IMG/VR virus record: IMGVR_UViG_3300044641_003835
Span: 1-36,580 of that record
Strand: one strand, 5' to 3'
DNA from: a virus
DNA: 36,580 bases
Each line of letters opens with the position of its first letter. The first letter of the stretch is position 1. Positions 25,109-32,319 of the stretch are shown in pieces. The translations under genes were made by a program, and so were the position numbers. The notes under the pieces are model-generated. The model had not been told where the DNA came from. It worked only from the letters and a program-made list of their open reading frames with translations, and made no database searches.

Positions 25109-26578
25109 ATGTCAATAAATAATTCTTACTTCAGTAGAAATAATACAATAATCTCAAATAGTTATACCAATACTGGTAGAAACCCCGTAACCGAATTATT
25201 TTATGGTGCGGCATCTGTAAATTTATATCCAAGTGGATATAGCAGATTTATATTTGATTTAGATTTAACCCTATTACTTGAAAAGATTCAAGATGGGACA
25301 ATCACCACTGGTTGTACCGATGTGATGACACATACACTAAGAATGACAAATACTGGTACTTTTAGTAATTTGTTAAACACAACAACATCCCAAGGTAGAT
25401 TGAGAGCAACATCATTTGATTTAATCTTATTTAGAATCCCATATTATAATTTAGACCCAGCTCAACCACAAAATTGGGATGAAGGTGTTGGTTATGATTT
25501 CGCGGATTTATTATACGAACCAAGTATTGATAAAAATTTTTCAGATAGACCATCAAATTGGATACAAAGAACAACAATCAATAATTGGGAAGAACCTGGG
25601 ATTTATGATAACAAAAATACTGGGATTATAAATTATAATGATTTAACTATTGTAGATACCCAACACTTTGAATTTGGTGATGAAAATATCGCATTTGATA
25701 TGACAAGTGAAATAAACTCAATTATTGATGGTACATTGACAAATGTGACTGGTTGGGGAATCGCTTTTAAACCACAAGTTGAAAACTTATCAGGTTTAAC
25801 TGAAAATTATGAAGTACAATTTTTCACAAGACACACTCAAACATTCTACGAACCTTTTCTTGAGACAACTTATAATGATTTGATAGATGATGATAGAAAT
25901 ACATTTTCTTTAGGTAAAGTAAATAAACTTTATTTATACCTTTATGAAGATGGAATTTCATTTAACTTAGATTCAAATCCAACAGTTACAATCAGTGATT
26001 CAAATGGGACACCAATATTAGGTTTAACTAATCTAGCAACATGTAGAAGAACAAAAGGTGTTTATGAAGTGGTAATCCCCCCAATGATTGGGTATAAAAC
26101 ACCTTGCACATTTATTGATACTTGGTCAGGTTTATATATTAATGGTTTTAATATTCCAAATGTTGTTAATGAATTTACTGTTTATCCAGTTAAAAAAGTA
26201 TTTCAAATTGGGACAAAATCAATTGACCCAAAAATTTATGGGTTTGATTTTTATGGAATAAAACAAAATGAAAAGATTTATAATAGTGATATTAGAAAAG
26301 TAGGTGTGGTAATTAAACAAGCATACACAGCACAAAAATTAGCGGAAAACGTAACATCTCACTATAGAGTATATGTTAGAGAAGGTCAAACTGAAGTAGA
26401 AGTACAAGGATGGACCAAAGTTAATAAAACACCAAATGAATACTACTTTATTTTTGATACAAGAGATAAAATACCAAATGAATATTTTGTTGATATTAAA
26501 GTTCAAAGTAGTAATGAAATCAACACTTACAAAAAACAATTGAGATTTCAAATTGTAAATGTGAAATATTTGGAATAA
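25109..26578 (+). CDS. Tail/baseplate fibre-like structural protein
   Basis: The 489-residue protein is rich in Asn, Thr and beta-prone segments, with no signal peptide. Residues 30-250 contain SRFIFDLDLTLLLEKI and, near 190-230, FDMTSEINSIIDG with GWGIAFKP. This recalls DNRLRE-type adhesion domains in which an N-terminal strand set ends in a conserved aromatic-Gly pattern. The C-terminal half has repeated beta segments (NKLYLYLYEDG, NEFTVYPVKK). It lies after the hub, so a fibre or baseplate periphery role is likely. The family assignment is tentative. Confidence 0.6.
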   Translation: MSINNSYFSRNNTIISNSYTNTGRNPVTELFYGAASVNLYPSGYSRFIFDLDLTLLLEKIQDGTITTGCTDVMTHTLRMTNTGTFSNLLNTTTSQGRLRATSFDLILFRIPYYNLDPAQPQNWDEGVGYDFADLLYEPSIDKNFSDRPSNWIQRTTINNWEEPGIYDNKNTGIINYNDLTIVDTQHFEFGDENIAFDMTSEINSIIDGTLTNVTGWGIAFKPQVENLSGLTENYEVQFFTRHTQTFYEPFLETTYNDLIDDDRNTFSLGKVNKLYLYLYEDGISFNLDSNPTVTISDSNGTPILGLTNLATCRRTKGVYEVVIPPMIGYKTPCTFIDTWSGLYINGFNIPNVVNEFTVYPVKKVFQIGTKSIDPKIYGFDFYGIKQNEKIYNSDIRKVGVVIKQAYTAQKLAENVTSHYRVYVREGQTEVEVQGWTKVNKTPNEYYFIFDTRDKIPNEYFVDIKVQSSNEINTYKKQLRFQIVNVKYLE

Positions 26579-26581
26579 ATA

Positions 26582-26593
26582 GATATTTATAAA
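26582..26593 (+). promoter_or_regulatory. Late-promoter-like element (GATATTTATAAA)
   Basis: An exact consensus copy lies 8 bases upstream of ATG 26602, directly after the tail-fibre stop. Confidence 0.6.
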
Positions 26594-26601
26594 ATAAAGA
26601 A

Positions 26602-26784
26602 ATGGGACAAACTAGTGCAAATACCGAATATATAATGTGTGCAATCGTATGTACATCAGGCGGAACAGGTTCTTCTGCGACAACTCAAACAACACCTCAT
26701 GCTATCTATTCTAATTTAACAGGAGGTACTGTAGTTCAATTAAATACAGTTGAACTTGGTGGGTTTAATGGCGTTAATAATTAA
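26602..26784 (+). CDS. 60-residue Thr/Ser/Gly-rich protein of unknown function
   Basis: MGQTSANTEYIMCAIVCTSG starts a peptide rich in Thr, Ser, Gly and Asn with two Cys, and it ends GGFNGVNN. It has no transmembrane or charged segments. An exact copy of the promoter-like element sits just upstream, and the next gene starts 3 bases after its stop, which supports a real, late-expressed gene. It could be a small decorating or tail component. No family recognised. Confidence 0.5.
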   Translation: MGQTSANTEYIMCAIVCTSGGTGSSATTQTTPHAIYSNLTGGTVVQLNTVELGGFNGVNN

Positions 26785-26787
26785 TCT

Positions 26788-27333
26788 ATGAAAAAAATTG
26801 TAAAACTAACTGAAAGTGATTTGACAAGAATTATTAAAAAAGTTGTCAAAGAACAAGAAATGAATAACACAAGATATATGTTTTTCTCAAATTTAGAACA
26901 AATGAGAAGACAATGTGATATTCTTCTTAATATGGATGAGAATGAAATTAATGAGATTTTAGAAAATGGTCACGATTGGGCACAAGACCATATTGCTGAA
27001 GCTAAAAATAATATGGACCAAGTTTTTGATTTCTTAATGAATGAAACAAAAGGTGATGATAACCATTCTGATATGATGGAAGATAATGACCAATCTGAAG
27101 ATGAAGCATTAGCCATCAGTTTAGATAACCCCAATTTAGGTTTGGCAATGTCGGTTAACGAAACAAATGATTTAACAGAAAAAACAAAAAAAAACAAACC
27201 AACAAATCCAAAACTTTGGCAACAATGTTTAAATTGGGCTAAAAGTAGATATAAAGTTTGTCCAAGTGCTTATTGTAATGGTGCCGCCGCAAAAAGATAC
27301 AAATCTAAAGGTGGTAAGTGGAAAAAAGTTTAA
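26788..27333 (+). CDS. Putative internal head protein with N-terminal propeptide and basic C-terminal domain
   Basis: The 181-residue protein starts MKKIVKLTESDLTRIIKKVV and then KEQE, a basic amphipathic N-terminus with Glu22 at a possible prohead-protease cut, as in capsid-targeting sequences of T4 internal proteins. The middle is acidic. The C-terminal 45 residues (LWQQCLNWAKSRYKVCPSAY through KSKGGKWKK) match a small basic module that I recognise from many phage proteins, with the PSAYxNG and YKxKGG pattern; here two positions carry Cys. It may enter the head with the DNA. It is the last rightward gene before a terminator. Confidence 0.6.
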   Translation: MKKIVKLTESDLTRIIKKVVKEQEMNNTRYMFFSNLEQMRRQCDILLNMDENEINEILENGHDWAQDHIAEAKNNMDQVFDFLMNETKGDDNHSDMMEDNDQSEDEALAISLDNPNLGLAMSVNETNDLTEKTKKNKPTNPKLWQQCLNWAKSRYKVCPSAYCNGAAAKRYKSKGGKWKKV

Positions 27334-27408
27334 CGTTTTAAGTTTATCCATTATAAGGGTTGGAAATGTGAATATATTAAGGTAACCATAAACTAATAAA
27401 AAAAAATT

Positions 27409-27438
27409 AATCCCAAATGTAAAAGTTTGGGATTTTTT
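27409..27438 (+). terminator. Rho-independent terminator at the end of the baseplate block
   Basis: AATCCCAAA (27409-27417) pairs with TTTGGGATT (27426-27434) around an 8-base loop, followed by a T-run to 27438. The 75 bases between the preceding stop and this hairpin hold no gene that I can see. Confidence 0.85.
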
Positions 27439-27441
27439 ATT

Positions 27442-27449
27442 TATCTTTG
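27442..27449 (+). promoter_or_regulatory. Host-type (Bacteroidetes) -7 promoter element TATCTTTG
   Basis: This is an exact match to TAnnTTTG, the -7 element of Bacteroidetes housekeeping promoters, 17 bases upstream of ATG 27467. A TTTG lies upstream at 27426-27429, but at 12 bases it is too close for the usual -33 spacing of about 19. It suggests early transcription by host polymerase from this gene. Confidence 0.45.
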
Positions 27450-27466
27450 TCGTAAAATTAATAATT

Positions 27467-27883
27467 ATGGAAAATTTTTTAAAACGACAATGGAGACGTA
27501 TTTCAGTTAGGTATAAACTTTGGCTTAGATACAAAAGTTTCTCACGCAACGAAAGTAATTACTCATTAAAGAATGAAATTACTTGTAAATCAATCTGTCA
27601 TAAATTAATAAACCACGACGGTTCAAAGTTTTTAATCGCCCCCATTTCGGGTAAACGATATATTAAAAACGAAAATCTTGGGTTATTTGTTGTATTGGAA
27701 GATAGACGAGTTACAATCACAAATCATATCTATCACTATGATGTAGTTTTTAGTGAAAGAGATTGGGATAGAATTACCAAGATGTACGATAATAAAACCG
27801 AAAGTATTCGTTTGGATTATGAAGGAGAAATGATGTCACAAATTAATCATTCCTTACAAACAATCTTGGAAAAATTGGGTTAA
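27467..27883 (+). CDS. 138-residue basic protein, possibly early-expressed, function unknown
   Basis: The protein opens with a strongly basic, aromatic segment (FLKRQWRRISVRYKLWLRYK) and then ISGKRYIKNENLGLFVV and VTITNHIYHYDVVFSERDWD, a beta-rich small domain. No signal peptide is clear. It sits right after a terminator and a host-type -7 element, and its stop shares a TTAA with the convergent gene at 27880-28614. A host-takeover role is possible but unsupported beyond position. Confidence 0.6.
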   Translation: MENFLKRQWRRISVRYKLWLRYKSFSRNESNYSLKNEITCKSICHKLINHDGSKFLIAPISGKRYIKNENLGLFVVLEDRRVTITNHIYHYDVVFSERDWDRITKMYDNKTESIRLDYEGEMMSQINHSLQTILEKLG

Positions 27884-28614
27884 GATTTTGTTCTTCTGAT
27901 TTCACTCATCAATTTCTTCACGAGAAGGTCAATTCCTTCGTTTTTAGAGGACTTTTTAGGTTTGTACGATACCATCTTAGGTTTGTTACCAGTACCCACC
28001 TTAGAATGAGTTTTTTCGGCCTTTCTTTTTTGTTGACAAGCTGAACGTTTTTCAGAATCGGACATTTTTCCCGCAACACCAGCGGCACGACATTTTGGGT
28101 AGGCTTTATCAGTAGCTTCTGACCGACCACATGGGGGATGTTTACCATTCTTATCTCTACTACAGATATTAACCCAAGGTCCTTTAGGTTGATTACTACC
28201 CTTTGGTTTTTTCTTTGTTCCAAACCAAACGGCTAAATCCTCTTTTAATAAATCATCAGTTATTTCTATCCATTCATTCATAGGTACAAAAGTTTTATTT
28301 TTCCCCGGTGTTTGATTTATGTTATTTCCATCTTCATCACTAGATGTTGAATTGGGGTGTTTTTTAATAAAATTAGTTATTTTTTTAGCTTGTGTTTCTA
28401 GTTTTTTAATTTGTTTTCGTCTTTCATCCATTTTTCCATCATAACTATCATAAGCTAATAATGGACTATCATAACTTGAAACTGAATCAGTATATGGTGC
28501 TAATATATCTTTTTTAAATTCCCTCATTCCGAGTACTAATGGTGCGATATACGAACCTCTACCACCACTACTATCACCAGTAGCCTCTTTAATATGGATT
28601 TTATTATTTTTCAT
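27880..28614 (-). CDS. DUF5872-like zinc-binding-type protein with a short N-terminal propeptide, probable head protein
   Basis: The 244 residues start KIHIKEATGDSSGG. IKE-A at residues 8-11 is a consensus-type T4 prohead-protease site and resembles the capsid protein's own INE-ATSDASSG junction. Residues 128-205 match what I recognise as a DUF5872-like module (VWFGTKKKPKGS, PWVNICSRDKNGKHPPCGR, YPKCR, SEKRSACQQKRKAEK) with C151, C162, C175 and C193 suited to zinc binding. The tail is Lys-rich. A DNA-associated internal head protein is plausible. It reads leftward from a palindromic promoter-like element shared with the 28647 gene. Confidence 0.6.
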   Translation of the reverse strand: MKNNKIHIKEATGDSSGGRGSYIAPLVLGMREFKKDILAPYTDSVSSYDSPLLAYDSYDGKMDERRKQIKKLETQAKKITNFIKKHPNSTSSDEDGNNINQTPGKNKTFVPMNEWIEITDDLLKEDLAVWFGTKKKPKGSNQPKGPWVNICSRDKNGKHPPCGRSEATDKAYPKCRAAGVAGKMSDSEKRSACQQKRKAEKTHSKVGTGNKPKMVSYKPKKSSKNEGIDLLVKKLMSEIRRTKS

Positions 28615-28618
28615 TCTT

Positions 28619-28632
28619 ATATTTATAAATAT
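28619..28632. promoter_or_regulatory. Perfect 14-base palindrome, divergent late-promoter-like element
   Basis: ATATTTATAAATAT is its own reverse complement. It lies 4 bases upstream of the leftward ATG at 28614 and 14 bases upstream of the rightward ATG at 28647, presenting the recurring element to both strands. Confidence 0.6.
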
Positions 28633-28646
28633 CTAATACTTTGAAA

Positions 28647-28892
28647 ATGGAAGAAAATGAATTATATGGTAAATTGTTTGAGACAATCCCACTATACACT
28701 AAAGACCACTTGGATGTTTTAATCCAATCACTAACCCCCGATAATGCTCACCATATTTTAATTCACGCGGTTAAATATGGTTTCAGTAGAAATATCTATA
28801 CACTTGGGGAGTGTGAGGTTATTTCCAAATCAATTAGAATGTTAACCGATATCCCAACTGAAGAAACAACTAAAGAAACGACTGAAGATTAA
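28647..28892 (+). CDS. 81-residue protein of unknown function
   Basis: ATG 28647 is chosen over a TTG at 28641. The protein (MEENELYGKLFETIPLYTKD) is mixed helical, includes PDNAHHILIHAVKYGFSRNI and ends in a Thr/Glu-rich tail (TEETTKETTED). It is driven by the divergent palindromic element and shares a TTAA with the convergent gene at 28889-29344. No family recognised. Confidence 0.6.
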   Translation: MEENELYGKLFETIPLYTKDHLDVLIQSLTPDNAHHILIHAVKYGFSRNIYTLGECEVISKSIRMLTDIPTEETTKETTED

Positions 28893-29344
28893 ACTTCACC
28901 ACCATCAGCCGCGATATCATCTGTAGGAGTGTATTTCGGTTGTTGTACTTGTTGTTGTGGTTGACCCAAATTAATTCCTTTTTGTTTCATTGCTTTTTCT
29001 AAAGCCATCATAGTTTTTGGACCTAATTTACCATCAGGTACTAATCCCGCTTGATATTTTTCGTTTAATGCGTCTTGTAATAGCTTAACTGTTGCATTAT
29101 ATACCCCTGGAATAATCTTTTCCCCTTGAACAACTTGTTGTTGTTGTGTGGTTTGTGGTTGTTGTTGTGTGGTTTGTGGTTGTTGCGTAGTTTGTGTTTT
29201 TGGTTGTTGTGTAAGTTGTTGTAATACATTTTGAAAGTTATCGGGAATACCATCCATATTAGTATCTTGCTCTTTAATTACAAAACCTTCGTGAAGATTT
29301 AGTATACGTTCTTTTTCTTCTTTAGTTATTTTAAAGTTTTCCAT
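28889..29344 (-). CDS. Putative head protein with RILNLHE propeptide and peptidoglycan-binding-like domain
   Basis: The 151-residue protein begins FKITKEEKERILNLHEGFV and IKE-QD, with Glu25 at a likely prohead-protease cut. A Gln/Thr tandem linker (PQTTQQQ repeats, residues 45-70) follows, then a domain (about 80-125) resembling PG_binding_1 (VKLLQDALNEKY, GLVPDGKLGPKTMMALEKAM). A Gln-rich acidic tail ends it. The peptidoglycan-binding fold may bind the cell wall or be used only as a scaffold. It shares the N-terminal module with the upstream gene at 29347-30351, from which it is separated by 2 bases. It is probably the second gene of that unit. Confidence 0.65.
   Translation of the reverse strand: MENFKITKEEKERILNLHEGFVIKEQDTNMDGIPDNFQNVLQQLTQQPKTQTTQQPQTTQQQPQTTQQQQVVQGEKIIPGVYNATVKLLQDALNEKYQAGLVPDGKLGPKTMMALEKAMKQKGINLGQPQQQVQQPKYTPTDDIAADGGEV
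29137..29196. repeat. Tandem 21-base repeat coding for Gln/Thr linker
   Basis: Two identical 21-base units (29137-29157, 29158-29178) and a shortened third (29179-29196) encode PQTTQQQ-type repeats. Such units change copy number by slippage. Confidence 0.8.
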
Positions 29345-29346
29345 TC

Positions 29347-30351
29347 TTATAATTGTTGAATAATTTTATTTAATGTTTCTGTATCAAATGAACCAGTTTC
29401 GGCAACACCGATTGATTTTTGTACATTTCTAATTGATGGTGTAATATCAACTTGTCTTCTTTGACCCCCCATTCCACCACCTTGTTGTGTAGCACCTTGT
29501 TGTGTAGTACCCTGTGTTTGTTGTGTTGAATTACAAGCCCAATTACTATTCTTATAATCTTCCCAACTTTTATGTCCACAATTTTTAGCTCTCTCCACTT
29601 TTTGTTCAGGTGTTAGAGGTGTTTTTGTTTCAGTACTAGATGTAGCCGAAGGGGTTTTAGTTGATTGACAAAATTTACTTTTAAGAGTACTTGTTAATAA
29701 TTTTGTATTATCTTCATCATAAGGTTTACCCGTAACATAAAATTTTAAATCAGAACATTTAAAAATCGCCTCTATCGTTTGATAAGTAGTAATCATCAAT
29801 TGGGGATTTTGCACACCCTTTTGAGCATAAAACGAAGCACCCCCAGTTGTTTTAGTAAATTTGGTTTTAGGTGCTATCGAATATTCTCCCCCACCAATCG
29901 TAAATAATTTACTTGTAATAAATTCATTACCACGTTTAATTTCTTTACTACAAATTTCTTTATCTAATCTATTTGCCAATTCATTTTTAGAACCCATTTC
30001 AGGTGCGTCATTTGAAAACTCCCCAGAATAAGCTGCAACATAAAAAGTTTTTTTAGAACAATAGTAACTAATATTAGTTGTTACACCTTTATTAACTAAA
30101 ACATTAGTTGCCCTAGCAATTTTATTTCCCTTTTTATCCACAACAAGTTTAAAAATAGTGTTTTGGGGAATTTCAGCGTATTGAGTTCCAGATTTTAAAT
30201 GATTAACTTTTGATGTAGTTATTGTTGGTATTACATTTTTAGTGGTATCTTGTTCAGATACTATATCCAAGTATTGGGTTTTAGTTCTTTCCTCATGTAA
30301 ATTCAATATTCTTTTGATTTCAGAACTATCTATTTCAAATAAATTTTTCAT
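29347..30351 (-). CDS. Putative internal head protein with RILNLHE propeptide
   Basis: The 334-residue start at 30351 (MKNLFEIDSSEIKRILNLHE) is preferred to 30378, which would place the promoter-like element next to the start codon. Residues 1-33 match the module of the next gene and end at VSE-QD (Glu33), a possible protease cut. The mature part has a Cys-containing beta-rich region (YYCSKKTFYVAAYSGEF, CSDLKFYVTGKPYDED) and a Gln/Thr/Gly-rich stretch with a duplicated 15-base unit (29478-29507). It ends with a short segment (ITPSIRNVQKSIGVAETGSF) resembling a truncated peptidoglycan-binding fold. Function unknown; virion location is inferred. Confidence 0.6.
   Translation of the reverse strand: MKNLFEIDSSEIKRILNLHEERTKTQYLDIVSEQDTTKNVIPTITTSKVNHLKSGTQYAEIPQNTIFKLVVDKKGNKIARATNVLVNKGVTTNISYYCSKKTFYVAAYSGEFSNDAPEMGSKNELANRLDKEICSKEIKRGNEFITSKLFTIGGGEYSIAPKTKFTKTTGGASFYAQKGVQNPQLMITTYQTIEAIFKCSDLKFYVTGKPYDEDNTKLLTSTLKSKFCQSTKTPSATSSTETKTPLTPEQKVERAKNCGHKSWEDYKNSNWACNSTQQTQGTTQQGATQQGGGMGGQRRQVDITPSIRNVQKSIGVAETGSFDTETLNKIIQQL
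29478..29507. repeat. Tandem 15-base repeat in a Gln/Gly-rich coding region
   Basis: Two identical 15-base units (29478-29492, 29493-29507) code on the minus strand for repeated Ala/Thr-Gln-Gln-Gly-type residues. Confidence 0.7.
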
Positions 30352-30361
30352 ATAAACGATT

Positions 30362-30376
30362 TTATTAATAAATATC
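30362..30376 (-). promoter_or_regulatory. Late-promoter-like element, leftward (GATATTTATTAATAA)
   Basis: Read on the minus strand this matches the recurring element and lies 10 bases upstream of the chosen ATG at 30351, which supports that start. Confidence 0.55.
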
Positions 30377-30388
30377 ATAAAAACTAAA

Positions 30389-30416
30389 AAAGGGTTAGAA
30401 ATTAATCTAACCCTTT
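30389..30416 (-). terminator. Rho-independent terminator after the capsid gene
   Basis: On the minus strand AAAGGGTTAGA pairs with TCTAACCCTTT around a 6-base loop and is followed by T-rich sequence. It lies 23 bases after the capsid stop. The 11-base stem could also slow readthrough into the internal-protein genes. Confidence 0.85.
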
Positions 30417-30438
30417 CATATGTTCTATTGATTATTGA

Positions 30439-32286
30439 TTATCTCAATTCTCTCAAGTCAAATGTACGAACACCATCAACAGTAATTTTCGCGTAAAATC
30501 TATTATTTACCATTTTTTTCGCGTAACGTGTCATTATACCTTTGATAGGTGTAAAGTTGAATGGGTTATACATTGTAGGTGTTAATTGTAGAGGTACATA
30601 TGGTGCGTAGATGTAACCTGTGTCTAACAATGATGTTCCTTTGTGTCCAATCAAAACTGTGTTTGGTGGGAAATAAGGGTCACGGTAAACTTGGTAACGA
30701 CCAGCTAATGTTCCAACTCTTTCAATACCCATATTGTATTGGTCTTGCTCAGGAGACGCGTTAGATACGTGGAAGTATTCTAAATCGTCAAAGATAGCAG
30801 AAACCTCAGATGATACAACAATCCAGTTAGCACCACCTCTCAATGTTGATTTGTGGATTTGTGCTGACAATTGGTTGATAGCTGTAATCAAAGTTTGGTT
30901 CCAATCTTTTTGAGTGTAAGAAGTTGTGTTAGACAATCTTCTCCATCCATTGTAATCCCAACGTAGAGTCCAAGCCGCACCTTTACGTAAATCACGTAAA
31001 ATTTCACGGTCAATCTCTGCTGCAACTTGTTCTGACAACAACGCTGTCAATTCAGCTTCAGCATCAATGTTATGGAATGCAGCTACGTCTTGAGCTAATT
31101 CAGGAGACCATTGTGCTCTTAGTTTTCTTTCAGTTACAGATACTGTTACAGAATCCAACTCGAAAGATACCTCACCAATTTTGTCTTCGAATTCCAATTC
31201 TTCATAACGTCTGAACGCATATTGAAGTGGAGTTCCTGACCAAGCAGCAGTTGTGATAGTTGCACCTGAGTATCCATCAATAGTAGAAGTGTTAGAACAA
31301 GATACACATACTGGTACTTGAGCGTCAATTTCTAAATAGATAATACCTGTTGGTGAACAGATGTTGTTAAATGAACCACCATTACCATTTGTAGGCCAAA
31401 CAGTATTAGTTTGAGTTCCATATTGTACAATACCTTGACCATATTTTTGAGTAACAACTCTAAATAATAGTGGTGCGTATGTACTAGAACCTAATTGTGT
31501 TGCAACTGTTGCGTTTGTAGTATACAATCTCAAGTCAGATAAGAATGCTTCGTTATCCATTTCTTGTCCATCAGGACCGATAAGTTTACCAGCACCTGTG
31601 TTAGTAAATCCTGACAACGCTACGATTACTTTTCTAAACTCACCTGCTGTATAAGCAGAAGCAACTAAGTTACCACCAGTCCAAGCAACTGTTTGTAAGT
31701 TACCAGTGATAGCAGACCAACGTCCTTTAGAGTAGTCAAATAATCCTGGAGGGTCTAAACCAGCTTCAGAACCTTCGTAGAATAAATCATAAAGGTTTTT
31801 AGCATAAGCAGGGTTGTAGTTACCTGTAGTAACATCATAACCATTATTTGCACTACCAGTACCAGGGTAGTTACCCGGAGAACCTATAGGTGCGTAGTGT
31901 TCACCTGAACCACCAGCTTGAGTAGCGTCAGTGAAAGTACCACCTGAGTATCCTTGGATTTTAGGTACGAAGTAGAACAATTTACCAATAGGTAAGTTCA
32001 TAGCTTGTACTGATACGATATCATTCGCCAATAATTTAGAGAAAACACGTCTAACGATAGGGAATACAACAGTTTCGAAAGAACCTGATGATGCGTCAGA
32101 TGTTGCTTCATTAATTAAAAATGATGCTTGATTTTCATATAATTGTGCGACATTTTCTTTTAGATGTCCTGCAAGACCATCCAAAAACCCTAATTTGTCC
32201 CATTTGTTAATAGTATCTTCTTTAATAACTTTTAGGTGTTTTAACCCAATGTTACCAACAAGACCTGATTCTAATAATGCTCCCAT
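30439..32286 (-). CDS. Major capsid protein, T4 gp23-like
   Basis: The 615-residue protein has the T4 gp23 outline. The N-terminal 60 residues (GLVGNIGLKHLKVIK, WDKLGFLDGLAGHLKEN) are a capsid-targeting propeptide ending LINE-ATSD, matching the (I/L)xE-A cut of the prohead protease after Glu60; T4 gp23 is cut after Glu65. The mature chain begins ATSDASSGSFETVVFPIVRR, and the C-terminal half has the typical ELTALLSEQVAAEIDREILR, WDYNGWRRL and ANWIVVSSEVSAIFDDLEYF segments. An Asn/Gly-rich insertion (90-180, 275-340) may be exposed. It is followed by a strong terminator and preceded by the scaffold gene with a 33-base gap. Confidence 0.93.
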   Translation of the reverse strand: MGALLESGLVGNIGLKHLKVIKEDTINKWDKLGFLDGLAGHLKENVAQLYENQASFLINEATSDASSGSFETVVFPIVRRVFSKLLANDIVSVQAMNLPIGKLFYFVPKIQGYSGGTFTDATQAGGSGEHYAPIGSPGNYPGTGSANNGYDVTTGNYNPAYAKNLYDLFYEGSEAGLDPPGLFDYSKGRWSAITGNLQTVAWTGGNLVASAYTAGEFRKVIVALSGFTNTGAGKLIGPDGQEMDNEAFLSDLRLYTTNATVATQLGSSTYAPLLFRVVTQKYGQGIVQYGTQTNTVWPTNGNGGSFNNICSPTGIIYLEIDAQVPVCVSCSNTSTIDGYSGATITTAAWSGTPLQYAFRRYEELEFEDKIGEVSFELDSVTVSVTERKLRAQWSPELAQDVAAFHNIDAEAELTALLSEQVAAEIDREILRDLRKGAAWTLRWDYNGWRRLSNTTSYTQKDWNQTLITAINQLSAQIHKSTLRGGANWIVVSSEVSAIFDDLEYFHVSNASPEQDQYNMGIERVGTLAGRYQVYRDPYFPPNTVLIGHKGTSLLDTGYIYAPYVPLQLTPTMYNPFNFTPIKGIMTRYAKKMVNNRFYAKITVDGVRTFDLRELR

Positions 32287-32319
32287 TGTTTTGTTTTTTT
32301 TTATTTTTATTGTTTATTT

